A stretch of DNA of 33,179 nt from Xanthobacteraceae bacterium (GCA_030037645.1 JASHQI010000307.1:1-33179); one strand, 5' to 3'; counted from the stretch's first letter, positions 1 to 8,786 are shown. The notes: generated by a model not told the origin, from the letters alone. A program made the numbers and translations.

Positions 1-1193
1 CCGTCGACGTCGCCGTCGAGCCCGAGGAACAGGCCGAACTCGGTCTTGTTCTTGACCTCGCCCTCGACCTCCGACCCGACCGGATATTTCTCCAGGAACA
101 CTTCCCAGGGATTGCGCATGGTCTGCTTCAAACCGAGCGAGATGCGCCGCTTGACCGGATCGACCTCCAGCACCTGCACTTCGACCTCCTGAGAGGTCGA
201 GACGATCTTGCCGGGATGCACGTTCTTTTTGGTCCACGACATTTCCGAGACGTGGATCAGGCCCTCGATGCCGGGCTCGAGCTCGACGAACGCGCCGTAG
301 TCGGTGATGTTGGTGACACGGCCGGTGAAACGAGCACCGACCGGGTATTTCGCCTCGATGCCCTGCCACGGGTCGTCGAGCAGTTGCTTCATGCCGAGCG
401 AGATACGGTGGGTCTCGTGGTTGATCTTGATGATCTTGACCTTCACCTGCTGGCCGATATTGAGCACTTCGGTCGGATGATTGACACGACGCCAGGCGAT
501 GTCGGTGACGTGCAACAGCCCGTCAATGCCGCCGAGATCGACGAACGCGCCGTAGTCGGTGATATTCTTGACGACCCCGTCAATCACCTGACCCTCTTCG
601 AGGTTCTGCACCAGCTCCTGACGCTGCTCGGCGCGGGTCTCCTCGAGCACCGTGCGGCGCGACACCACGATGTTGCCGCGCCGGCGATCCATTTTGAGAA
701 TCTGGAACGGCTGCTGCTGGTTCATCAGCGGCGAGACGTCGCGGATCGGCCGGATATCGACCTGCGAACGCGGCAGGAACGCAACGGCGCCGTCGAGATC
801 GACGGTGAAGCCGCCCTTGACCTGGTTGAAGATGACGCCCTGCACCTTTTCGTTGTTCTGGAATGCCTTCTCGAGCTTGCCCCAGCTTTCCTCGCGGCGC
901 GCCTTGTCGCGCGACAGCACAGCCTCGCCGAGCGCGTTCTCGATGCGCTCAAGATAAACTTCGACAGTGTCGCCAATCTTGATCTCGGCCGAGCGACCGG
1001 GACCCGCGAATTCGCGCAGCGCGACGCGGCCTTCAGTCTTCAACCCGACATCAATGACAGCGAGGTCTTTTTCAATGCCGACGACCGTACCTTTGACGAC
1101 GGCGCCTTCCTGCAAATGGCCATCGCCGAAAGATTCATCGATCAGCTTGGCAAAATCCTCGCGCGTCGGCGCGGTGGCGACAGCTTGAGCCAT
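1..1193 (-). CDS. rpsA: 30S ribosomal protein S1 (N-terminal part, runs off the window)
   Basis: This is the large mRNA-binding protein of the 30S subunit, which unfolds and docks mRNA for translation initiation. The minus strand reads MAQAVATAPTREDFAKLIDE and stays open for 397 codons to the window edge. S1 (OB-fold) repeats are visible at about residues 25-95, 110-180, 200-270 and 287-358, and a fifth begins near 373. Repeats 3 and 4 carry the sister motifs NITDYGAFVDLGG and NITDYGAFVELEP. The start at 1193 is preceded by GGAG at 5-6 nt spacing. The gene lies downstream of cmk on the same strand, the usual cmk-rpsA order. The C-terminus, with the rest of repeat 5 and probably repeat 6, is outside the window. 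Identity is very secure. Confidence 0.97.
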   Translation of the reverse strand, partial: MAQAVATAPTREDFAKLIDESFGDGHLQEGAVVKGTVVGIEKDLAVIDVGLKTEGRVALREFAGPGRSAEIKIGDTVEVYLERIENALGEAVLSRDKARREESWGKLEKAFQNNEKVQGVIFNQVKGGFTVDLDGAVAFLPRSQVDIRPIRDVSPLMNQQQPFQILKMDRRRGNIVVSRRTVLEETRAEQRQELVQNLEEGQVIDGVVKNITDYGAFVDLGGIDGLLHVTDIAWRRVNHPTEVLNIGQQVKVKIIKINHETHRISLGMKQLLDDPWQGIEAKYPVGARFTGRVTNITDYGAFVELEPGIEGLIHVSEMSWTKKNVHPGKIVSTSQEVEVQVLEVDPVKRRISLGLKQTMRNPWEVFLEKYPVGSEVEGEVKNKTEFGLFLGLDGDVD

Positions 1194-1239
1194 AAATACT
1201 CCGAACCCCGTGATTGAAATCATCCCGAACGCACGGCAG

Positions 1240-1258
1240 CCGCCGGTAGGGCCGGCGG
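1240..1258 (-). promoter_or_regulatory. GC-rich hairpin in the rpsA leader
   Basis: A perfect 7-bp stem (CCGCCGG/CCGGCGG) with a 5-nt loop lies 47-65 nt upstream of the rpsA start, between cmk and rpsA. No T-tract follows on the minus strand, so it is not a textbook terminator. It could be a leader structure for S1 autoregulation (known in enterobacteria at rpsA), an attenuator, or a processing site. The structure is seen; the role is inferred. Confidence 0.4.
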
Positions 1259-1353
1259 TTGGGGTTTGTAGGCCAAGCGATCGGGACAAAGCTTTTGCCG
1301 GGCGCGGCACACGGGGCGGCGAACGGGCTCTACCTCCAATGACGAAACCGCTG

Positions 1354-1992
1354 TCAACTGCGCTTTCGGCCCGTTCGAACAGCCTCGATGATGTCAACGG
1401 CGGCCCGGAACGCGGCGTCTATACCCAAATGCGTGGTATCGAGCAAGTGCGCGTCGGGCGCCGCCTTAAGGGGGGCGGCGGAGCGTCTGGCGTCCCGCTC
1501 ATCGCGCCGCAATAGGTCGGCCAGAACCTCGCGCTCGTCCGCAGCTTCTCCCCGCGAACGAAGCTCGATCGCGCGGCGCGCCGCACGGACCTCAGGGGTG
1601 GCGATAACGAAGAGCTTCACATCGGCCCCCGGGGCGATGACAGTGCCGATATCGCGGCCGTCGAGCACCGCGCCAGGCGGGCGCATCGCAAACTGACGCT
1701 GATAGTTCATCAATGCCTCGCGGACCTGGGGTACCGCCGCGACCACGGACGCCGCCTCGGTGATGGCCGGCAATTTCAGCGTATTATCGTCGAACTCTTT
1801 CGGATCGAGCGCGGCCGCCGCAGCCGTCGCGCGCGCCACGTCGGAGGGCAAATATCCGGCGTCGAGTACGGCTTTGGCCACCGCCCGGTAGAGAAGCCCG
1901 GTGTCCAGATGATGCAGCCCGTAGACCGCCGCTATCTGGCGGGCAATCGTGCCCTTGCCCGAGGCGGCCGGTCCATCGATGGCGATGATCAT
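1354..1992 (-). CDS. cmk: Cytidylate kinase
   Basis: Phosphorylates CMP and dCMP to their diphosphates with ATP in cytosolic pyrimidine salvage and CTP supply. The 212-residue protein begins [17 protein letters not shown], with the P-loop GPAASGKGT at residues 6-14. It continues with the CMP-binding segment [12 protein letters not shown] and the motif [20 protein letters not shown], followed by an Arg-rich lid near residue 150. A longer frame reaches 2025, but ATG 1992 has GGAG about 6 nt upstream and matches the family N-terminus. It precedes rpsA by 160 bp. It is divergent from the acyltransferase gene, whereas its usual upstream partner aroA is displaced by about 3.9 kb. Confidence 0.95.
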   Translation of the reverse strand: MIIAIDGPAASGKGTIARQIAAVYGLHHLDTGLLYRAVAKAVLDAGYLPSDVARATAAAAALDPKEFDDNTLKLPAITEAASVVAAVPQVREALMNYQRQFAMRPPGAVLDGRDIGTVIAPGADVKLFVIATPEVRAARRAIELRSRGEAADEREVLADLLRRDERDARRSAAPLKAAPDAHLLDTTHLGIDAAFRAAVDIIEAVRTGRKRS

Positions 1993-2186
1993 CGTTGCTC
2001 CAGATTTTCGCGCCGGCCGAGGCACCGCGGAACCGTTGGACTTTGGCCGGGAAGCGGGTAGATCAAAGGATGGGAAGATGATTCCGCAAACACCAAGAGT
2101 ACCGCTGCAAGCCTGTTCCTACAAACGTCTGCACCGCTTTGCCTCGGCAACACGCCGACAGTGAGCTGACCAAGGGTTGCGCGTCG

Positions 2187-2879
2187 ATGGCGTTCGGAAG
2201 ACAACTCAAAAACAAGCCTTGGATGCAGAAGACAATCGGCGTTTTGGCAGCCGAATACTTGCGCTTCGTCTGGAACACCAGCCGCTTCACGATCGAGCCA
2301 ACGGATTTTTATCAGCGTGCCGAGCCGGAACAGCCGGTAATCATTGCGATGTGGCACGGTCAGCATTTTCTGGTACCATTCCTTCGGCGGCACCACCGCG
2401 TAAAGGTATTGATCTCTCGCCATAGCGACGGCGAAATCAACGCGATTGCCGCCGAACGGCTTGGCATCGGCACTATTCGCGGTTCCGGAGACAGTGCCGG
2501 CCGGTACCAGGCCAAAGGCGGGGTTGTCGCATTCAAAGGCATGCTGGAATTGCTCGCGGAAGGCTGGAATGTTGCGTTGACCGCCGACGTGCCGAAAATT
2601 TCCCGCGTTGCCGGACGGGGCATCGTCACGCTGGCGCGCGGGTCCGGCCGTCCGATCTATCCGGTTTCCTTCGCGACGAGCCGCAGGATCGTCCTCGACA
2701 GTTGGGACCGCTCGGAGATCAACGTGCCGTTCAGCCGCGGCGCGATTATTATCGGCAACCCGATCCGAGTTGCCATGGACGCTGATGCCGCGGCGCTTGA
2801 ACAGGCGCGCGGCACCCTGGAGAGGGAGCTTAACGTGGCCAGCGAACGCGCGCACAATATCGTCGACCGACGGTCTTGA
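2187..2879 (+). CDS. DUF374-type lysophospholipid acyltransferase-like protein
   Basis: Probable membrane-associated acyltransferase of the DUF374/LPLAT group, which transfers acyl chains to a glycolipid or phospholipid acceptor. The block I HX4D-like region reads MWHGQHFLVPFLRRHHRV, followed by SRHSDGEINAIAAERLGIG with RGSG as in DUF374. The third block, usually PDGPRGP, reads TADVPKISRVAGRG here, so the family's Gly-Pro-Arg core is altered. GRPIYPVSFATSRR matches the final block. ATG 2187 has AAGGG 10 nt upstream; a TTG at 2139 is an alternative start. It is the first gene of a plus-strand cassette with ACP, ketoacyl synthase and CFA-like synthase, which suggests it takes its acyl group from that ACP. 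Family assignment is good; substrate unknown. Confidence 0.75.
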   Translation: MAFGRQLKNKPWMQKTIGVLAAEYLRFVWNTSRFTIEPTDFYQRAEPEQPVIIAMWHGQHFLVPFLRRHHRVKVLISRHSDGEINAIAAERLGIGTIRGSGDSAGRYQAKGGVVAFKGMLELLAEGWNVALTADVPKISRVAGRGIVTLARGSGRPIYPVSFATSRRIVLDSWDRSEINVPFSRGAIIIGNPIRVAMDADAAALEQARGTLERELNVASERAHNIVDRRS

Positions 2880-2940
2880 GCGCTGACGATCCGGCGTGCC
2901 GCGCCGGCGGGCTTGAGATCGACCACGGGGATAGCCAATA

Positions 2941-3279
2941 ATGGCCTTGTCGGATAGAGACGTTCGCGTGCAAACATTGGACATGAGCGACGACTTGGAA
3001 ATTATCAACGCGGTCAGATCCATTATCTCGAAGTCGCTCAAGATCCCGGTCGAGCGGCTGACCCCCGATTCGCGACTTGACGAATTGGGGGCGGAGTCGC
3101 TCGACGTCATCGAAATCGTTTTCGGCCTCGAGGAAAAATTCGATATCAGCATTCCGTTCAACGCAGATGAGAAAAAGCGCGTCGCAATTCCCGATGACAG
3201 CGGCGAGATGCAATTTTCTACGATCGGCGACATCGCAAATGTCGTGGAGAGGCTAATCGAGGCGAAAGCCGGCCGATGA
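2941..3279 (+). CDS. Acyl carrier protein, NodF-like
   Basis: A 112-residue carrier protein. The phosphopantetheine attachment site is Ser53 in LGAESLDVIEIVF, followed by GLEEKFDISIPFN and the helix IGDIANVVERLIEA. About 15 residues, rich in charged residues (DEKKRVAIPDDSGEMQ), lie between the helix II and helix III regions where housekeeping AcpP has a short loop. This layout recalls NodF more than AcpP. ATG 2941 has GGGG about 9 nt upstream; ATG 2983 (MSDDLEI) is an equally typical ACP start but has a weaker ribosome site. Its stop overlaps the next start by ATGA, so it is translationally coupled to the ketoacyl synthase that presumably elongates its cargo. Confidence 0.85.
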   Translation: MALSDRDVRVQTLDMSDDLEIINAVRSIISKSLKIPVERLTPDSRLDELGAESLDVIEIVFGLEEKFDISIPFNADEKKRVAIPDDSGEMQFSTIGDIANVVERLIEAKAGR

Positions 3280-4484
3280 ATCGGGTCGTAGTCACGGGTA
3301 TCGGCGTCGTTTCTCCCATCGGCAGCACCATCGATAGATTCTGGTCGGCCCTTGTTGAAGCACGATCCGGCATCGGCCCGATCTCGGTTTTGCCGACTGA
3401 ACGTTTGACCACGACGATCGCGGCTCAAGTGCTTGATTTCGAACCATCCCAGCATTTCGATGCAAAGCGCGAGGGTCTTCTCGATCGATTTTCCCAGTTC
3501 GCGGTGGTTGCCGCGCGAGCCGCGGTGCGCGATGCACACCTGGACATTTCCGAGGAGATTGCGCCGCAAACGGCGGCCCTCGTCGGCAATGCCGCCGGCG
3601 GGCAGAATTCGGTCGATGAATCCTACTATAAGCTTTACGGGCAAAAATCCCCGCGCGTCCACCCGCTGACGATTCCCCGCTGGATGGTCAACGCCGCGGT
3701 CAGCCAAGTCTCGATGGATCTCGGCATCAAGGGTCCGGCTTACACGATCGCGTCCGCTTGTTCGTCCGGTACGCACGCGATCGGGCAGGCATTTCAACTG
3801 GTCAGGACCGGGCAGGCCGCCGTCGCGCTCGCCGGCGGTACCGAAGCCTGCCTGACGGTCGGCACGATCAAGTGCTGGGAGGCGCTGCGGCTGCTGAGCG
3901 CCGACACCTGCCGGCCGTTCTCGAAAACGCGATCGGGACTTGTGCTTGGCGAAGGCGCGGCAATGGTGGTGCTGGAAACGCGCGACCACGCGATGGCGCG
4001 CGGCGCGCCGATTTATGCCGAAATATTGGGCTTCGGCATGAGCGCCGATGCCGGCGACATCATCGCCATCGATCCCGATGGCGCCGCTCGCGCGATGCGC
4101 GCCGCTTTGGTCGATGCCAAGACCAATCCGCAGGACATCGATTACGTCAACGCTCACGGCACGGGAACGGCTCTGAACGACCGGATCGAAACAATTGCGC
4201 TGCGAAAAGCATTTGGCGCGAGCGCCGAACGTCTGGCGGTGTCGTCAAGCAAGGGGGTGCTTGGCCACAGCCTGGGCGCCGCGGGGGCGTTGGAGCTGGC
4301 TGCGACGGCGCTCGCGCTGCATCACCAGATTATCCCGCCAACCGCCAACTTCGAAGAGCCCGACCCGGACTGCGATCTCGATTTTGTGCCCAACACCGCT
4401 CGCAACGCGCCGATCGGTCAGGCAATGTCGAGCTCGTTTGCGTTCGGCGGATTGAATGCGGTCCTCGTTATGGCGCGCGCATGA
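3276..4484 (+). CDS. Beta-ketoacyl-ACP synthase, NodE/FabF-like
   Basis: Condensing enzyme that extends an ACP-bound acyl chain by two carbons from malonyl-ACP. The 402 residues cover a complete KAS II fold. The catalytic triad is Cys162 in SACSSGTHAIG, His294 in VNAHGTGTALNDRIE and His331 in GVLGHSLGAAGALE, with Lys326 before the last. Segments such as CWEALRLLSADTCRPFS and PTANFEEPDPDCDLDFVPN resemble NodE as I recall it more than FabF. The ATGA overlap with the ACP gene is the arrangement expected for a nodFE-like pair. NodE sets the length and unsaturation of the special acyl chain of Nod factors; here no nodulation genes are nearby, so a different lipid product is likely. The enzyme class is secure; the product is inferred. 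Confidence 0.88.
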   Translation: MNRVVVTGIGVVSPIGSTIDRFWSALVEARSGIGPISVLPTERLTTTIAAQVLDFEPSQHFDAKREGLLDRFSQFAVVAARAAVRDAHLDISEEIAPQTAALVGNAAGGQNSVDESYYKLYGQKSPRVHPLTIPRWMVNAAVSQVSMDLGIKGPAYTIASACSSGTHAIGQAFQLVRTGQAAVALAGGTEACLTVGTIKCWEALRLLSADTCRPFSKTRSGLVLGEGAAMVVLETRDHAMARGAPIYAEILGFGMSADAGDIIAIDPDGAARAMRAALVDAKTNPQDIDYVNAHGTGTALNDRIETIALRKAFGASAERLAVSSSKGVLGHSLGAAGALELAATALALHHQIIPPTANFEEPDPDCDLDFVPNTARNAPIGQAMSSSFAFGGLNAVLVMARA

Positions 4485-4570
4485 TGCGAACGGCTACAAT
4501 CGCCCGGCCGGAATGATCATTGCGCCGAGCGATTGATGCCCGAAGGCAGCAGGCATCATCAGGAGACCGA

Positions 4571-5872
4571 ATGTTCGCTGAGAGTCGGCTTTCCAGCCTT
4601 AAAAAGCTCCTCGGCCAGATGCGGGATCGGCTCGGCCTCGATGTCGGATTTATTCTTTGGGATGGCTCGACGATACCGGATGGACTCGCACCCGGTGCAC
4701 TGGCGCTTCATGTCGCCGACGAGGGCGCGGTTGCCGCGCTGATCCGGCGGCCGAAGCTAAATACCCTTCTCAATCTTTGGGTGACCGGGCGCCTCGATTT
4801 GCGCGATGGCACCCTGTTCGACATCGTCGCACGCCGGCCCAAAATGCACACCAAGGAATTCCTGCGCGTGCTCGAGAAAAGGCTCGTTCTCGGTGTCGTT
4901 GCTAAATTTCTTTTCGTGTCGCGCGGTGGTCCGTGGCCGCTCGATGAACTGTCGAGCGACAAGCGCAACAGCGGCGATCCGGAGGAGAACCGGCGCAACA
5001 TTTCCTATCACTACGACATTTCGAACGCATTCTACGAACTCTGGCTCGACAAGGAGATGGTCTATAGCTGCGCTTACTGCACCGACTGGAACAACGACAT
5101 CGACCAGATGCAACAGGACAAGCTGGAAATGATTTGCCGCAAGCTGCGGCTTAAGCCCGGCGAGCGGATGCTCGACATCGGCTGCGGCTGGGGAGCAATG
5201 GCAATCTACGCGGCGACGCATTACGGCGTCACGTCCTGCGGGGTAACGCTTTCCGAGCAGCAGGTTGCTTACGGCCAGGCCAAGGTAAGACGCCTCAGTC
5301 TTGAGAATCTGGTCAAGATCGAACTCAAGGACTATTCGTTGGTCGAAGGTGAAAAGATTTTCGACAAGGTCGTCTCGATCGGAACCCATGAACACATCGG
5401 GCCCGACAACAACGCCAAATATTTCGAGACTGTAAAGCGGCTCCTAAAACCCGGCGGGCTGTTTCTGCATCACGCGATCACCTGGCCCGGCAAGCAGAAG
5501 CATTACAATTTTCGCCGCCGCCGCACCGAGGGCAAGCTATTCAACAAATACATCTTCCCCGGCGGCGACCTCGACTACATCGGCAACACCGTGACTATGC
5601 TGGAACGTCACGGCTTCGAGGTGCACGATATCGAGAACTGGCGCGAGCACTATCAACGCACTTGCCGGCACTGGCACGACCGGCTGCTCAAAAACTACGA
5701 CGCCGCGGTCGCTCAGATTGGCGAGACCAAGACACGATTGTGGCTCGCCTATCTGAGCATGAGCTCGATCATGTTTGAGCGCAACGTCTTCAACCTGCAT
5801 CAGACGTTGGCGTCGCCGCGCCGCCGCGGGCCGTCCGGCCTGCCGCCGACGCGGGCCGATCTTTATCGATAG
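4571..5872 (+). CDS. Cyclopropane-fatty-acyl-phospholipid synthase family methyltransferase
   Basis: SAM-dependent enzyme that adds a methylene or methyl group across an acyl-chain double bond, normally on membrane phospholipid. The 433 residues contain an N-terminal lipid-binding region, then ISYHYDISNAFYELWLDKEM, YSCAY (165-169), the SAM loop LDIGCGWG (201-208) and IGTHEHIG (270-277), where family members usually read IGMFEHVG. Start 4571 is preceded by AGGAG with a 5-nt spacer; the upstream in-frame TTG at 4520 is less likely. It closes the cassette and converges on aroA with only 3 bp between stop codons. Partnered with a ketoacyl synthase, it could modify the chain made by the cassette. 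It is not necessarily the general stationary-phase cfa gene. Confidence 0.88.
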   Translation: MFAESRLSSLKKLLGQMRDRLGLDVGFILWDGSTIPDGLAPGALALHVADEGAVAALIRRPKLNTLLNLWVTGRLDLRDGTLFDIVARRPKMHTKEFLRVLEKRLVLGVVAKFLFVSRGGPWPLDELSSDKRNSGDPEENRRNISYHYDISNAFYELWLDKEMVYSCAYCTDWNNDIDQMQQDKLEMICRKLRLKPGERMLDIGCGWGAMAIYAATHYGVTSCGVTLSEQQVAYGQAKVRRLSLENLVKIELKDYSLVEGEKIFDKVVSIGTHEHIGPDNNAKYFETVKRLLKPGGLFLHHAITWPGKQKHYNFRRRRTEGKLFNKYIFPGGDLDYIGNTVTMLERHGFEVHDIENWREHYQRTCRHWHDRLLKNYDAAVAQIGETKTRLWLAYLSMSSIMFERNVFNLHQTLASPRRRGPSGLPPTRADLYR

Positions 5873-5875
5873 CCG

Positions 5876-7210
5876 TCAGCTCAAATCCGCGCCCACGCCG
5901 CGCATCAGTTCGACGAAGCCGGGAAAGCTCGTGGCGATGAACGCGCCGTCATCGATTGTCACCGGCTTCTCGCTGGCGAGGCCCATGACCAGAGCCGCCA
6001 TCGCGATACGGTGATCCATGTAAGTCGCAACCGTGCCGCCGCCGGGCGCGCGGCCCTTGCCGTGCACGATCAGGTCGTCGCCCTCGATCTCGACTTCCAC
6101 GCCGTTGCCGCGCAACAGCGCGACGGTGGCGGCAAGGCGATCGGATTCCTTGACGCGCAGCTCCTTGAGCCCGCGCATTATGGTCGTGCCTTCGACAAAG
6201 GCGGCGGCAACCGCCAGCACCGGATATTCGTCGATCATTGACGGGGCGCGGTGTGCGGGCACCTCGACGCCGCGCAACGGCCCGGCGCGCACGCGCAGAT
6301 CGGCGACCTCCTCGCCGCCTTCGTCGCGCGTTTCGAGCCGCTCCATGACAGCGCCCATTTCGCCGAGCGTCGTCACCAGCCCGCCGCGCAACGGATTCAT
6401 CATCACGCCTTCGAGAATCACCTCGGAGCCGGGCACGAGCAGCGCAGCAACGAGCGGAAACGCTGCCGAGGATGGATCAGCGGGAACGACAATCGGACGG
6501 GGTGACAATTCCGGCTGGCCGGCGAGCGTGATGCGGCGGCCACACTCGCCTTCCGGCACGACCCGCACGTCGGCGCCGAAATGGCTCAGCATCTTCTCGG
6601 TATGGTCGCGCGTCGCTTCAGCCTCAATGACGACAGTCTCGCCCGGTGCCGAGAGTCCGGCGAGGAGCGCTGCCGATTTCAACTGCGCCGAGGGCACCGG
6701 CGGCTTAAAAACGATGGGAATGGGGTCGCGAGCGCCGGCGAGAGTCAACGGCAAGCGGTCGTCGGCTGAAGACAGCGTGCGGGCACCGATACGCTCAAGG
6801 GGATCCAGCACGCGCCGCATCGGGCGTTTGCGCAGCGAGGCATCGCCGTCGAATGTCGCGGTAATCGGACAGCCGGCGACCGCTCCAAGCATCAGCCGGC
6901 AGCCGGTTCCCGAATTGCCAAAATCGAGATTGTCCCTGGGCGCGGCGAAGCCACCGATCCCGACGCCGCAGACGAGCCATTGTTCTTTGCCGGTTCGCTC
7001 GACAACGGCGCCGAGCGCACGCAGCGTTTCCGCCGTATTGAGGACGTCGTCCCCTTCGAGCAGGCCGCTGACTCCGGTTTTGCCCACGGTTAGCGCGCCC
7101 AAAATCAGGGCACGAATCGAGATCGATTTGTCGCCAGGGACGCGCAGGCGACCCGCCAGCGGACCGCTGTGGCGGGCGGTGAGCGGAGCGGTTTGAGCGG
7201 GCATGTTCAT
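5876..7210 (-). CDS. aroA: 3-phosphoshikimate 1-carboxyvinyltransferase (EPSP synthase), class II
   Basis: Joins PEP to shikimate-3-phosphate in the shikimate pathway in the cytosol. The 444-residue protein has PGDKSIS (Lys28), [11 protein letters not shown] (97-107), [53 protein letters not shown] and a final DHRIAMA/TSFPGF region. The overall text tracks CP4 EPSPS (class II) rather than E. coli AroA. At the CP4 Ala100 position the residue is Gly101. The start is ATG 7210 (MNMPAQ); ATG 7204 is also possible, and a longer open frame to 7405 has no family match. It is divergent from the FYDLN protein gene and is usually next to cmk, but here the acyl cassette intervenes. Confidence 0.95.
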   Translation of the reverse strand: MNMPAQTAPLTARHSGPLAGRLRVPGDKSISIRALILGALTVGKTGVSGLLEGDDVLNTAETLRALGAVVERTGKEQWLVCGVGIGGFAAPRDNLDFGNSGTGCRLMLGAVAGCPITATFDGDASLRKRPMRRVLDPLERIGARTLSSADDRLPLTLAGARDPIPIVFKPPVPSAQLKSAALLAGLSAPGETVVIEAEATRDHTEKMLSHFGADVRVVPEGECGRRITLAGQPELSPRPIVVPADPSSAAFPLVAALLVPGSEVILEGVMMNPLRGGLVTTLGEMGAVMERLETRDEGGEEVADLRVRAGPLRGVEVPAHRAPSMIDEYPVLAVAAAFVEGTTIMRGLKELRVKESDRLAATVALLRGNGVEVEIEGDDLIVHGKGRAPGGGTVATYMDHRIAMAALVMGLASEKPVTIDDGAFIATSFPGFVELMRGVGADLS

Positions 7211-7438
7211 AAATCCGGTGCACCCTCTATCACGGCCTGCGATGCCGAGTCCCGAGTTCTGCCCGCGAGTCGCATTTCTGGGTGCAACAGATCGCAGCGG
7301 CGTGCTCCAAACCCGGAATCGCCAGTGGCGGGGAGACCGCGAGGGTCCGCAATCAGCCCCCGACCGCGGCAATCCGCTATTGACAGGCGGGCCGCGGCTA
7401 GCCAAGTGAAGCTCCCAAATTGCTCAAGGATCTGGATC

Positions 7439-7861
7439 GTGGCCAAACCCGAGTTCGGCACCAAACGGCTCTGCGCCCATTGCAGCGTCAAGTTCTATGA
7501 TCTTAACAAGGATCCTATCGTCTGCCCGAAATGCGGCACAGTCTACGAGGTCGCGACGGTTGCAACACGCGGTCGTCCCGACGCGGCGGCGGCCGCTGCT
7601 GCCCGCGCCACGCCTGCGCCGCCTGAGGAAGTCGCTACCCCCGAGCCCGCGGAGGCCGAGTTTGTCTCGCTTGAAGAGGCCGACGCCGAAGCGACGGCCG
7701 CCAAGAAGCCCGTTGAGACGGCAGAACCCGAGGTCGAGGAGGAAGAAGTCGAGATGGACCAGTCCCTCGATGACGCAGCCTTCATCGAGGAGCAGGAGGA
7801 AGAAGATGCCGACGTCACCGATATCATCGGCGGCGACATCGAAAACGAGGAGGAAGGATAG
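7439..7861 (+). CDS. TIGR02300 family (FYDLN motif) zinc-ribbon protein
   Basis: A 140-residue protein of unknown biochemical role that is widespread in Rhizobiales. The N-terminus has a four-cysteine zinc ribbon (CAHC and CPKC) around the signature FYDLNKDPIVCPKCG. The rest is low-complexity Ala/Pro/Glu with long acidic runs ending DIIGGDIENEEEG, so probably disordered. The GTG start at 7439 is chosen because AAGGA lies 8 nt upstream and the frame then begins VAKPEFGTKRLC, the family N-terminus. It is divergent from aroA with a 228-bp gap and followed by the tRNA-Ala gene, an order I recall as common in Bradyrhizobium-like genomes. Confidence 0.88.
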   Translation: MAKPEFGTKRLCAHCSVKFYDLNKDPIVCPKCGTVYEVATVATRGRPDAAAAAAARATPAPPEEVATPEPAEAEFVSLEEADAEATAAKKPVETAEPEVEEEEVEMDQSLDDAAFIEEQEEEDADVTDIIGGDIENEEEG

Positions 7862-7956
7862 TCAGGCATCAGGGATCAGGAATCAGTCATCAGACCGATC
7901 GCATCGGCGACCGCTCTCTGATTTTCGCCTGACCGCCTCTGATTTCCGATGCCTGA
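7862..7956. repeat. Imperfect inverted repeat between the FYDLN gene and tRNA-Ala
   Basis: TCAGGCATC (7862-7870) is repeated inverted as GATGCCTGA (7948-7956), and GGAATCAG (7879-7886) pairs imperfectly with CTGATTTCC (7939-7947). The left arm is itself a run of CATCAGG/ATCAGG-like units. It may form a long hairpin that ends transcription of the FYDLN gene, or may be a remnant repeat. There is no T-tract. Confidence 0.4.
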
Positions 7957-7979
7957 GTTGCTGATTTTTAATCCCTGAA

Positions 7980-8055
<76 letters not shown>

Positions 8056-8765
8056 AGCATAAGTCATTGATTCACCTAAGAAATATTGCGACGACAAGAG
8101 CGCAACCGGCACAGGCCGCCGTCACACCCGCAGGGGCGGGCCTGATGCTGTTCACCGGCGCGCGGCCCAACGAATTGGCGCAGTTGCAGGTCGAGGATCT
8201 GCCGCCGGATTTCAACGGTCGTCCGCACATTTCGGTCCTCCGCGAGGAAGGGACCGACAAAAAAGCGGACGAGTTGGAACGGGGTTTCGTTGGGGACGAT
8301 GAAGGCGATGCTGCGGTCATGCCCCCTCCGACCGTGAAGTCAGCGCCCGACGGCAGAAGCGTGAAGACTCTTGCAGGCAAGCGCCTAATCCCCGTCCACA
8401 AGGAACTGATCGCGCTGGGCTTCGTCGAATTCTGGAAAAGGCGCGCCTCCGGGGCCAAGCCCAAGACCCTAATCTTCGGCGACATCGACAAAGAGCCGGC
8501 AAAGAATGCAAATTTCTACACGACGATGTCGAAGCGGCACAATCGGCTTCTGGAGAAGCACTGCCACGTGAACGAGAGGCAGGACATGTATTCGCTGCGG
8601 CACAATTTCAACGATGCGTGCAAGGCCGCTGAAGCACGACGAGAAATGATGGCCGAAACCCGGATGAAATTTATGGGGCACCGGCTTCCCGGCATGGACG
8701 GGATTTACGGCAACCCATTGCCCCGCGAGGACGAGAGCCCGACGATCGACAGCATCGGATTATGA
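8056..8765 (+). pseudogene. Tyrosine recombinase (integrase) remnant, catalytic domain only
   Basis: The open frame passes through the tRNA and then reads an integrase C-terminal domain. Box I is LMLFTGARPNELAQLQVEDL with the catalytic Arg. Then come RLIPVHKELIALGFVEFW, the box II region YSLRHNFNDACKAA and MGHRLPGMDGIYG with the GH and a candidate nucleophilic Tyr. Box II is normally HxxRH; here the first His is Tyr. The N-terminal SAM-like/core-binding domain is absent and there is no credible start before ATG 8145. In the intact family the gene moves a genomic island by recombining at tRNA ends. This copy looks inactive and marks an old insertion point. Confidence 0.75.
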
Positions 8766-8786
8766 GGGGCTGAAACTGCTGTAGTG

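Noticed and set aside
216-1217. 333-codon plus-strand frame across rpsA
   Set aside because: It is antisense to rpsA, whose S1 repeats are unmistakable; long antisense frames are expected at this GC content.
1989-4157. 722-codon minus-strand frame opposite the acyltransferase, ACP and ketoacyl synthase genes
   Set aside because: Arg/Asp-rich text without a domain; the plus strand carries three recognisable genes with catalytic motifs and an ATGA coupling.
2941-4484. True nodulation genes nodF and nodE
   Set aside because: Resemblance is clear, but no nodABC, nod box or symbiotic gene is nearby and the location is in a housekeeping block, so the symbols were not used.
6033-7196. 387-codon plus-strand frame opposite aroA
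   Set aside because: Ser/Arg/Pro-rich shadow of aroA codons with no family resemblance.
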